DNA from: Amoebidium appalachense
Taxonomy: Eukaryota > Ichthyosporea
Assembly (NCBI GenBank): GCA_963693365.1
Contig: CAVNZM010000005.1
Coordinates: forward strand, 8,060,001-8,124,000
DNA: 64,000 nucleotides
Direction: 5' to 3'
This document shows, piece after piece, positions 39,169-49,765 of the stretch. Position 1 is the stretch's first letter, and every line of letters starts with the position of its first letter. Under the pieces are notes generated by a model, which did no database searches, was not told the DNA's origin, and saw only the letters and a program-made list of their open reading frames with translations. The position numbers were made by a program, and so were the translations under genes.

Positions 39169-39657
39169 CGCGCACACACAGGCGCGCACACACACACAGG
39201 CGCACACCTACACAACACACACAGCACATGCACACACAAGTGCACGCACGCACACACACTGTTATCCCTGATCATGATGCCCCCTCCCCCCCTCCCTCTT
39301 CCCCCCCCGCGCACCCCCCCCCCCCCCCCCCCCCCCACCCACCCACCTACAAAGACGAAAACGTTTATCTGTGTTCCAGACCGTGTGCGCTCTACTCCTC
39401 TCCCCTCTCCCGCACACAATGAGCCCCCCCTCCTCCCCCCCCCCCCCCCCTGTGCATGCAGGAACGCACACATATGCACACGTGCGCATACATCATATAT
39501 ATGGCGGTTGAGTCACAACCCATTTGCAAACCACACACGTGTGCACGCATGGACGTCGCGCACACACACAACGGCACACACACATAAATGCTCGCGCGCT
39601 CACAGCACACATACACACACACTCACTCACAAACACGCACACACACACACACACACA

Positions 39658-39698
<41 letters not shown>

Positions 39699-39800
39699 TC
39701 TTCTCTTTCTCTTTCTCTCTCTCTCTTTCTCTTTCCCTCTTTCTCTGATCTGTCTCTCTCTCTCTCTCCCTCTTCCTTCTCTCTCTCTCTAGTAGTGGCA
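39040..39800. repeat. CA and CT microsatellite blocks in the left arm
   Basis: CA/CG repeats (39,040-39,240), a second CA region (39,540-39,660) and a CT run (39,660-39,795). Sequence around TGTTATCCCTGATCATGATG occurs twice (38,936 and 39,259). No gene is seen. Confidence 0.8.
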
Positions 39801-40139
39801 AGTGGAAAGAAAAAATAGGTGATACCCTACTTGGTTTTTTTCTTCTCAATTTTATCTAAATCTCATCATGATAGGGTATTTTTGGTTTACGTATACACTT
39901 GGCTCAGCTTGCATGTACGGGAAACACAAGTTAAGCATGTTAAATAACGATACATTGACATATTTCAACCTGTTGACTATCAGTATCCATCATGGGCTTA
40001 GTGATTACGACCCCGTCTCAACATTGACATCGTAAAAACCAATAAACTGTCTGATCCAAATCACAATGGACCCAATATCGTGCCCCCCCCCCCCCCCCCC
40101 CCCCCTAAATATGGAACTTTCATGGTGTTACACGGAACT

Positions 40140-40174
<35 letters not shown>

Positions 40175-40486
40175 ACTCATATACTCTTTGAACTCGCAAA
40201 GAACCAATCCCTAATACTTGTACATGTATTGCATACACAAATATACTCGCACATATACATACACACATTCACTTTAATCTTTCAGGCTACATGTGCAATA
40301 TACATTTATTATGCACAGTCGATTAAGAATTCGTTGTGAAACCCCCCCCCCCCCCCCCCTCCTCGTTCCCTCCATATGCAATGGGGATAATATTGTTTCC
40401 CGCTATTAATTAAAAAATCACCGTTCTAACTTCCTAAGACCGAACCACTTGTAACACCGACAGTTTCGGTTGTGTTGAAACCCCCC

Positions 40487-40522
<36 letters not shown>

Positions 40523-40682
40523 ACCCACCCACCACCACCTTACCAATATACGTTACGTATTGGTACAATATCACCAATACTAATTAAATGTCGTCACGTG
40601 TGATGGTGATGGCATCCATGTAGCTCTGCAGCAGTGTGTGTGTGCGGTGCGTGTGTGTGTGGTGTGGAGGCCTGGGGTGGGT

Positions 40683-40715
<33 letters not shown>

Positions 40716-41099
40716 GGATAGACAAATACCAGACATGCATAATTGCACATTCTTTTGCAGCTACAGTTTGATGATATTTACCCACCGTGTGCACCACTTG
40801 TGACCCCAGTCTTCCGAGGTGGTGTCATAGGTGGGCGTCAACACCAATAAATTGACTGGTGACGGGTGTACAACCAAAGAAACTCAGCAGCACATATAAT
40901 AACGTTGATGCTATACCCTGCCTAGTTGACGTAATAATTAGTGCACCATCGCACGCGTGACCCCCCCCCCCCCCCCGGGGGGGGGGGTGTTTTTGCCGCG
41001 CCGTACCCCTGATATTGTAAGTGTACACTGCCCCCACAACCCCAACTGTGTGCTGAATATCTCGTGCTAGGAAACCAATAACGCGAAAGTAACACATGC

Positions 41100-42740
41100 T
41101 GCATGATATATGATGTATATGGTACAAGGGGGGTTTCAATCCGGGCTACAATGTTGTGTTTTTTTCGGGTGACCCTCGTACTCCAGAGGCACACTCACCA
41201 TCCCCCCCATAAACTTTGTGGTAAATTTCTCGTGCCAGAAGCTGTTCTGTGGGTAGTTATTGAAAAACCAATAATGTCTAGGTAACATATGTACATATAC
41301 TATGCTACAGGGGGGGTTCTATACGAGCTACAACGTTGTGTTTTTTTTGTGTGACCCTCGTACTCCAGGGGCACATTCCCCATCCCCCCCATAAACTGTG
41401 TGGTAAATTTCTCGTGCTAGAAGCTGTTCTGTGGGTAGTTATTGAAAAAACCAATAATGTGTAAGCAACACATGTACATATACTATGCTACAAGGGGCGT
41501 TCTATTCGAGCTACAACGTTGTGTTTTTTTCGTGTTACCCTCGTACTCCAGGGGCACATTTACCTTCCCCCCCATAAACTTTGTGGTAAATGTCTCGTGC
41601 TAGAGGCTATTCTGTTGGTAGTTATTGAAAAAACCAAAAATGTCTAGGTAACACATGGACATATACTATGCTACAAGGGGGGTTCTATACGAGCTACAAC
41701 GTTGTGTTTTTTTCGTGTGACCCTCGTACTCCAGGGGCACATTCACCATCCCCCCCATAAACTTTGTGGTAAATATCTCGTGCTAGAAGCTGTTCTGTTG
41801 GTAGTTATTGAAAAAACCAAAAATGTCTAGGTAACACATGGACATATACTATGCTACAAGGGGGGTTCTATACGAGCTACAACGTTGTGTTTTTTTCGTG
41901 TGACCCTCGTACTCCAGGGGCACATTCACCATCCCCCCCATAAACGTTGTGGTAAATATCTCGTGCTAGAAGCTGTTCTGTTGGTAGTTATTGAAAAAAC
42001 CCAAAAATGTCTAGGTAACACATGGACATATACTATGCTACAAGGGGGGTTCTATACTAGCTACAACGTTGTGTTTTTTTCGTGTGACCCTCGTACTCCA
42101 GGGGCACATTCACCATCCCCCCCATAAACTGTGTGGTAAATTTCTCGTGCTAGAAGCTGTTCTACTGGGTAGTTATTGAAAAAACCAACTTGATGTGTAA
42201 GCAACACATGTACATATACTATGCTACAAGTGGGGTTCTATTCGAGCTACAACGTTGTGTTTTTTTCGTGTGACCCTCGTACTCCAGGGGCACATTTACC
42301 ATCCCCCCCATAAACTTTGTGGTAAATTTCTCGTGCTAGAGGCTGTTCTGTTGGTAGTTATTGAAACTTTAAATAATGTCTAGGTAACATATGTACATAT
42401 ACTATGCTACAAGGGGGGTTCTATACGAGCTACAACGTTGTGTTTTTTTCGTGTGACCCTCGTAATGTAGGGGCACATTCACCATCCCCCCCATAAACGT
42501 TTTGGTAAATTTCCCGTGCTAGAGGCTGTTCTGTGGGTAGTTATTGAAAAAATCAATAATGTCTAGGTAACACATGGACATATACTATGCTACAAGGGGG
42601 GTTCTATACGAGCTATAATGTTGTGTTTTTTTCGTGTGACCCTCGTACTCCAGGGGCACATTCACCATCCCCCCTTATAATTTGTGGTGAATTTCTCATG
42701 GTAGAAGCTACTCTGTGGGTAGTTATTGAAAAAACTCGAT
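41100..42740 (+). repeat. 183-bp satellite, about 9 copies (left arm)
   Basis: The landmark GTGACCCTCGTACTCCAGGG recurs at spacings of 182-186 bp from about 41,170 to 42,640. Each unit also contains ACAACGTTGTGTTTTTTTCG and GTAGTTATTGAAAAA. The same satellite, inverted, fills 57,660-61,560. Confidence 0.92.
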
Positions 42741-42959
42741 GCTTATAAGTAACGCATCATGCGGCACAAATTGTCATCATAGCATTATACTACCATCATA
42801 GTTGGTCGACAATAACGATATATTGGGAACGTGGACACCATATTGTAAACCAAAAAATAATACCACCATAATATACTACACATACCTAACAATGTATTGT
42901 GAATGAATAAAATACTTGCTTACGTGCTGGTAAAATACGAGAAACAAGGATTCTCTCGC

Positions 42960-42988
42960 TCCTTTTTTTCTTCTTTTTTGTTTGTTTT

Positions 42989-43031
<43 letters not shown>

Positions 43032-43228
43032 ATGTATGTGTGTGTGTATGTGCTCGGTTGAGAGGGAAGGGGGGGGCGGATGCACCGTGTGTGTGCATGT
43101 GTGCACGTGTGTGTGTGTGTGTGCTCTGTGGAACGGAATGGGAGGGGAGGAAATGCACCGTGTGTGTGCATATGTGTGTGTGTCTCTCTGTATGTGTGTG
43201 TGTGTGTGTTGTGTGTTTGTGTGTGTGT

Positions 43229-43293
<65 letters not shown>

Positions 43294-43300
43294 ATCAATG
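42960..43300. repeat. GT microsatellite block present only in the left arm
   Basis: Interrupted GT repeats sit in an insertion of about 570 bp (42,820-43,390). In the right arm the corresponding site contains the start codon of a two-exon gene, so the insertion has removed that part here. Confidence 0.75.
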
Positions 43301-43390
43301 ATAAGCCGGCCATGTGTTTATCATGGCGCACCGGTAAATGAATGTGGCGATTATGTGTAAATATATAAACGGAAATACATTATAAAAAAG

Positions 43391-43425
43391 GACTCACTCA
43401 ACGAGATGAACGAGCGTTACAAAAC
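43391..43425 (+). pseudogene. Remnant of exon 1 of the inverted-repeat gene
   Basis: The stretch GACTCACTCAACGAGATGAA and onward, with the donor AAAAC|GTACGT, matches exon 1 of the minus-strand gene at 57,586-57,525. The upstream part with the start codon is missing, and exon 2 has no counterpart here. Confidence 0.7.
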
Positions 43426-43689
43426 GTACGTGTCTGCCCCCCCCTCCCCCCCCCCCCCCCCCCCCCCCGCGCCCCCCACCCAACCCCCCCTGTCTTCCCT
43501 CCTTCCCACTACGACCCCCCCCCCCCCCCTGCACGTGTCTGGGTGTATAGATCCTACAGGTAACGATGGCAGGGTTAGGGTTATGGTTTTATTTGTGGAA
43601 ATTATTGACATAAATATTTTTCTGGGTAAACACGTAGGATGGGTGTCCGATATCAACAGGCTTTGTTTCATGTTTTAGCAGTTCGCGTT

Positions 43690-43840
43690 CGGCTGCCCGC
43701 ATACGGGCACCTATTAGCCGATCAAAACATCAGATTCCACAGATCACTAGACCGAGTCTGATTGGCTCAGGATAAGATTTCACATAACACTAGATCGGTT
43801 TTGATTGGCTCAGTTCGGTAGCCGTAGGTATATAAGCACG
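43690..43840 (+). promoter_or_regulatory. Double CCAAT box plus TATA box
   Basis: Two copies of TGATTGGCTCAG (about 43,758 and 43,803, each preceded by an ACTAGA/ATCxG-like word) are followed by GTATATAAGCACG at about 43,830. Spacing suits an RNA polymerase II promoter firing rightward near 43,860. An AATAAA lies at about 44,030, so the transcript could be only about 180 nt. Confidence 0.5.
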
Positions 43841-44246
43841 ACAGTTTTTAGCAGATCAGCAGGCAACAACACATCTTCTGTGTTTAGCACCTACAGCTTT
43901 ACAGCTATATTTTCTTTTCACCCACCCACCTACACCCTACACTCAACCCCCATTGATCCCCACATACGTGCTGTTTTTTTCACGGGGCGAAGACTTCCCC
44001 CGTTTTTTGGGCACAAGGACCTCACGGATCAATAAATTGATGACTGGGGGCCTGCCGTGGTTTACAACCATTGCAGGTTCACTTTCGTCCAAGGGGATGT
44101 CCCCCTAGAGGCAACACACGTCCCGGAGTAGTTTTCATAGATCAGTGAAAGAGTGACAATACATAACCAACTGCAGTGTACATATGCGTGGATGCCCCAG
44201 TGATCGTGTTAATGGCCTCTATAATCATCATAGTGGTCATCATTAA

Positions 44247-44466
44247 AGCCCCATACAACCACCATAAGGATCGCTAGTTATACCCCCATACGATCATCAT
44301 AGTGATATCATTCTATGCCTCATACGATCATCATAATGATCACATACCAATATCCATACGGTCATCATAATGATCACAAGAAGATGATCTAACGGGCGCA
44401 ACTGACATGTGAATTTGTTTTTGCACGCCTCATGGAAAGCGGATGAGGCTCATCAGGTGGCCGCGT
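44247..44466 (+). repeat. 220-bp direct repeat, copy 1
   Basis: Strongly similar and in the same orientation as 56,301-56,521. It contains repeated CATACGATCATCATAATGATC words and ends TCATCAGGTGGCCGCG. The two copies bracket the JmjC block. Confidence 0.85.
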
Positions 44467-44722
44467 CTTAGGTATGTACAAATTCAAGTCTACTTTCCCT
44501 ATGCACATTAACAATATAATAATAATTTTTTAACACTAATTACCGTGACCTAGGCGAGGGTTGTCAATTAAGAATAGCACAGTGACCAAGCAAAGCAAAC
44601 TACATGCAAAAACCATATTTGCAACGCCTCCGTGTGGTGATACCAAATATGGAACAAAAACTCTATAAGTAACCAATCCGATGCGCCTGCTCATATTCCA
44701 TGCTGCTGTGATTGGCTTAATC

Positions 44723-44983
44723 ATGAGCCGGGATGACGGAACGGTGGTGGAAGTAGGGTTTGAGGAGGTGAAACAATGGCAATTGTTGGGGACTAAAAAT
44801 CAGTGGTTTTATGTGCAAGCCAAATGGGAAACCGTGCTGGCCCCCACGCGAATTTTGAAGCCGTATATAATCAGATCGTGCATGGCCACCTGTATAGGCA
44901 TTTGGTATCCGTTTAAGGAATCGTTCGAGTGTGCGCCCATGGGCCGATCCCGGGCCATGACACACACTAATACGATTGCTTAG
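44723..44983 (+). CDS. Small hypothetical protein, 86 residues
   Basis: The open frame begins ATGAGCCGGGATGACGGAAC and ends with ...TNTIA before TAG. A CCAAT-like element (GTGATTGGCTTA) and another CCAAT lie within 60 bp upstream. The sequence is of mixed composition, unlike the repeat-derived frames, and contains VGFEEVKQWQ and KNQWFYVQAKWE. I recognise no family. It lies between the direct repeat and the 147-bp satellite and could equally be chance. Confidence 0.35.
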   Translation: MSRDDGTVVEVGFEEVKQWQLLGTKNQWFYVQAKWETVLAPTRILKPYIIRSCMATCIGIWYPFKESFECAPMGRSRAMTHTNTIA

Positions 44984-45059
44984 CTGGCTTCTCCTCAATT
45001 TTTTTTATGTGGGTAGCCTATTAGGTATGCATGTAAAGTAATTAATTTTCTCTCCCTTT

Positions 45060-46440
45060 ATTCACTTTTTACAAAATGATATTGGAACGGTATCTTATTT
45101 TGAGCCAAAAGATCTCATATTACTATCTGCGTGGATCGCGAACAAGTATCCCGATAGGTATCAGAATGATATTGGGATGATATAGTATGGGAAACATCTG
45201 GTGTTGCAGAAGAGGATATTGGAATGATATCGTACAATTATGTCACAACATCTCATAATGATATATTCATGGGACTAAACAAATATCTGAGAAGTAAAAC
45301 ATAGGTATCGGAATGATATTGTTATGATATAGTATTGGATACATCTGGTTTTGCAGAAAAGGATACTGGAATGATATCGTACAATTATGTCACAACATCT
45401 CATAATGATATATTCGAGGGACTAAACAAATATCTGAAAAGCAAAAAATACATATCGGAATGATATTGTTATGCTATAGTATTGGATACATCTGGTTTTG
45501 CAGAAAAGGATACTGGAATGATATCGTACAATTATGTCACAACATCTCATAATGATATAGTCGTGGGACTAAACTAATATCTGAAAAGTAAAAAATACAT
45601 ATCGGAATGATATTGTTATGCTATAGTATTGGATACATCTGGTTTTGCAGAAAAGGATACTGGAATGATATCGTACAATTATTTCACAACATCTCATAAT
45701 GATATATTCGAGGGACTAAACAAATATCTGAAAAGCAAACAATACATATCGGAATGATATTGTTATGATATAGTATTGGATACATCTGGTTTTGCAGAAA
45801 AGGTTACTGGAATGATATCGTACAATTATGTCACAACATCTCATAATGATATAGTCGTGGGACTTAACTAATATCTGAAAAGTAAAAAATACATATCGGA
45901 ATGATATTGTTATGCTATAGTATTGGATACATCTGGTTTTGCAGAAAAGGATACTGGAATGATATCGTACAATTATGTCACAACATCTCATAATGATATA
46001 GTCGTGGGACTTAACTAATATCTGAAAAGCAAACAATACATATCGGAATGATATTGTTATGATATAGTATTGGATACATCTGGTTTTGCAGAAAAGGATA
46101 CTGGAATGATATCGTACAATTATGTCACAACATCTCATAATGATATAGTCGTGGGACTTAACTAATATCTGAAAAGTAAACAATACATATCGGAATGATA
46201 TTGTTATGCTATAGTATTGGATACATCTGGTTTTGCAGAAAAGGATACTGGAATGATATCGTACAATTATGTCACAACATCTCATAATGATATAGTCGTG
46301 GGACTTAACTAATATCTGAAAAGTAAAAAATACATATCGGAATGATATTGTTATGTTATAGTATTGGATACATCTGGATTTGCAGAAAAGGATATTGGAA
46401 TGATATCGTACTATTATGTCACAACATCTCAGAATGATAA
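45060..46440 (+). repeat. 147-bp satellite, about 9 copies
   Basis: The landmark TTGCAGAA recurs at 45,204, 45,351, 45,498, 45,645, 45,792, 45,939, 46,086, 46,233 and 46,380, exactly 147 bp apart each time. Units contain GGAATGATATCGTACAATTA and CATCTCATAATGATAT. Because 147 is divisible by three, a 189-codon minus frame runs through it. That frame is a repeat artefact. The outer units are more diverged. Confidence 0.95.
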
Positions 46441-47289
46441 CGTTTTGGATACTGTCCTAATATCGGAAAGGGGTATAAAAATAATCAAGATATCCGAAAG
46501 GGCCTATTTAGATATTGTGGAGGTATATGAGGATAGTATATCTCTGTGATATCCAAAAAAGTTCTTTCATATCCATTTGGTATCCATTTTTCATCCGGAA
46601 AAAAACAGATATATTCAGTTTTTCAGAAAATTTTATGATAACTATCTAATATCATTTAGATAAATGTTGACTATCTCAAAAGATATGTAATTGGATGCCG
46701 GATGCCATACGCCCATCTGCAATATCTACATCCCCATCCCGGAGGGGTATCGGGATGGAAAACATTGGATGGGCGCCTAATATTAGAACGATATTAGACT
46801 AATATCTGTTTTGGAATTTCGGTATCTATGATATCATAAATGTTTTTTGGATGGGGGTCGTCCTTTGCTGATGTAGATATCCAGTTTGATATAATTTAGC
46901 AGTCCATTAAATATATATCGCGATGAGTAGTCTAATATATAAATGATGCCCAATTGGATAAGCAATACCCCCCCCCCCCCCCCCCCCCCCCCCCCGTTGT
47001 TGGGATCCTGGCACTTGCTCAACGACGGCAGCACAAGTCTTTATGTACACGTCATGCCCCACAGAAGCATGACCAGTTTTATCTAAGTCATGCTCACCAG
47101 GAGCATATGACACACAATCCAACACTTACTTTTGATTATGAACTATTACAGGGTCCAGTGACCTTCTTGCTTACAAACTACACATGTTTTTTTGTTACTA
47201 CTATAAGACGTATTAATAAAGAAAAAAAATAACACAAGATCAACTTGAACACACTGGGCACAATCAAAGATAATTGTTTGGGGGGGGGG
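46441..47289. other. AT-rich DNA downstream of the JmjC gene
   Basis: No gene is recognised. It has ATATCC-type words like those in the 147-bp satellite, a poly(C) run at 46,970-46,995, and then the 3' flank of the JmjC gene. Confidence 0.5.
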
Positions 47290-49072
47290 TTAATCTTCCT
47301 TGCTTTTTTTGGTGGCGCGTTCCTCATCCTCCTCCTCATTGCGCACCCTCTTCTTGCTGCCCTCATCCTCGCTGCCCTCGGCCTCGCTGCCCTCGGCCCC
47401 ATCGCGCTCGCTGACGTCGCCGTCCCTGTCCCCCTCTTCCTCGCTGACATCAGCGTTCTTCACTTGCTCACGCTCGCTAGTCTCATCCTCGGGCTCGCTG
47501 TTGCTGCCATCTCCGCTGACCTGGCCACCGCTGCCGTCAGCCTCAACCGCATCCTCATCACGGCCGCCATCGTTGTCAGACCCCGGCTGCAAGGGGGAGA
47601 CGGGGGGCTGCAGTTCTTGCTCGCCTGGGCTGTCATCCTTGTTGGCGTTGCCCCCCTTGCGCACGTCTAAGGCCACCTTGGCCTTGGCGCTTGCAGCCCT
47701 CTCGGCCAACTTCTTGGCCTGGTACTGGTCAGCCTTGAGCCTGATCTTGACCTTCTCCCAGTTCTTGATGTACTGTATATGGGGGGTACTATGTGCAAGC
47801 ATGAATGATAAAAGGTTATAGAAATGGGGCGGAGGAAGGAGGGGGCGGTGGGTGGGGGGGGGGGGGGGGGGGGGTAAATGTTAGTACCCAATATGTTTCA
47901 AGTCCAACAGCTATGTAAGAAGGATCAACTGAACACCCATCTAACAATGTGTATATGGGGTGAAGCAGGCGACAGTTCCCTAAGCAGGATTCTAAAGAGT
48001 AAATTTTGAATACAAACTGTTTGCTGACACCTAGGACACAAAAAGTAAACCATTCCACTTGGCAAGTACTGTTCAAAAGTTTACAAGAAGATAAGTGCCA
48101 ATAAAGCATAAAACAACCACTAAAATAAAGGATTACACAGCACACACACCTGCTTGATGGTGGACAGCCTGGCGCCCCCGTTGTAGTCACCACCGACATT
48201 ATAGTTGACGTGGGCCCATTGGATGGGGGTAGACGGGCACTTGTGGGCGTTGGGGTCCTTCAGCAACGACTCCAGGCAGAAAACGACCATGCTAAAAAAC
48301 TTGGGGTATTTCTCAGCAATGTCCTGTTGTGTGTGTGATGGCAGCGTTTGTGCCCGTGTGTGTTTGTGTGTGTTGGCAGTGTGTGTGTTGTTGGAAGTAG
48401 AGTCCGCTGTGACTAGGGTCGTCGTGGCGCGCTTGGGCGCTGACCCGTTTCTTTACTGCTTTTCAGTGTGTTAACTCCATGACTGAAACTCCATGTCTGC
48501 ACCTGGCAGAGACGTGGCTTATATACCCGTGAGGCAGCAGTCTGGAATGTAATCCGGATGCCAGGCGCTAATCGGATTGGCTACTTTCATTTAGAGATCT
48601 CTGGGACCAGTGAACCAATCGTTTGCAGTCAAAACACAATTGGCAACATTCCTTAACTATGCAGATGTGCATGTGGTGATCGAGTGTCAGCGTGTGTCTG
48701 TGTACACGGAACCAATTGTAAAGCTAACATACACATATTGTGGAGTGAGCGTAAGTCTGCACTCCAACATGTGTGTGTGTGTGTGTGTGTACTAGTAGTA
48801 TGTGTGTGTGTGTGCATGTGTGTGGGGAGGGGGGGGGGGGGGGGGGAGTTAGTGTCAAATAGTGTCTCATGATGAGGCAAGTGATCGGGAAGAACAGAGG
48901 AGGAGGGGGGGGGGGGGGGGGGTCAAGTGAAGGGAAGAGGAAAGGAAAATAAGATAGACAGATAAGAGAGAGAGACATGGGCAGCGACAAGAGGGGGGGA
49001 GACAGAGAGAGGCGGGAAAAAAAGTCGCTTAATAGCAGTATACAGTACTAGTAGCAGTGGGGGGGGGGGGGT

Positions 49073-49107
<35 letters not shown>

Positions 49108-49734
49108 CTGGCATACCATGGGAGTCAGAGAGCTGATGCGGGTCTTGATCCCCGTGAGCGTGATGCTCTCGAACACACGGTTGAACTCACGCCATCCGAA
49201 TGGATGGGAGGTGCCTGGGTCAGCTGAATACTTGCGGCCACATGGATACCCCATCACCACAACCTCGTCGATCAGCTCCACCCACTTGGCCTCCCGGTCG
49301 TTACGGGAAGTGGCATACTCCATGATCTGCAAACAATAAAAATCAGGGTGTCGTTGAACCTCCCAAGACGTGTACGAACAAATGCTAAACATATTAAACA
49401 CGTATCCATCGGTTGTCCAACAGATAGGTAAGCATACGTTTGTTATCTCGATAGGGGTGTACACGATATGCAATAGATATGTATTATCCAATGAACATGT
49501 ATGTGAAAGGATATCCAACGGATACCCATTAAACGACTACCGCAGACCAACGGTTTAGTACTTTCTGTGCATGTGTAAACCATATTTGCATAATCATTAT
49601 GGTGTGGATGTGGAAGTGATCGTAAATGTTCTCTTTTTTGATTTTTAAATTTTTTGGAGGTGATGGGGTGTGTGTTATGTTTGAGTGTGTCTGGGAGAGG
49701 GGGGGGGGGGGGGGTTATGTGTGTGCGTGTGTGT

Positions 49735-49765
<31 letters not shown>

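Larger units (their letters stand above)
38386..43572 (+). repeat. Left arm of large inverted repeat
   Basis: It matches 57,392-63,072 in inverted orientation. The outer end is at AACTTATGAAGTCTAGAGAA and the inner end at TACAGGTAACGATGGCAG. Shared landmarks in order are a CCAAT promoter-like segment (38,640-38,850), GT/CA blocks with TGATCATGATGCCCCCTCC, an AT-rich 250 bp (40,190-40,470), and a 183-bp satellite. Left-only insertions include about 850 bp at 39,365-40,215 and about 570 bp at 42,820-43,390. Confidence 0.85.

Noticed and set aside
41100-42740. CRISPR-like array
   Set aside because: Units of about 183 bp are wholly repeated with no unique spacers, and the genome is eukaryotic. 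This is a satellite.
45716-46285. 189-codon minus-strand frame with repeated MRCCDIIVRYHSS
   Set aside because: It arises because the 147-bp satellite unit is divisible by three. There is no start context or homology.
48480-48620. Solo copia LTR inside the JmjC intron
   Set aside because: Only a short word and a CCAAT/TATA layout are shared with the 5' LTR; there are no defined ends.
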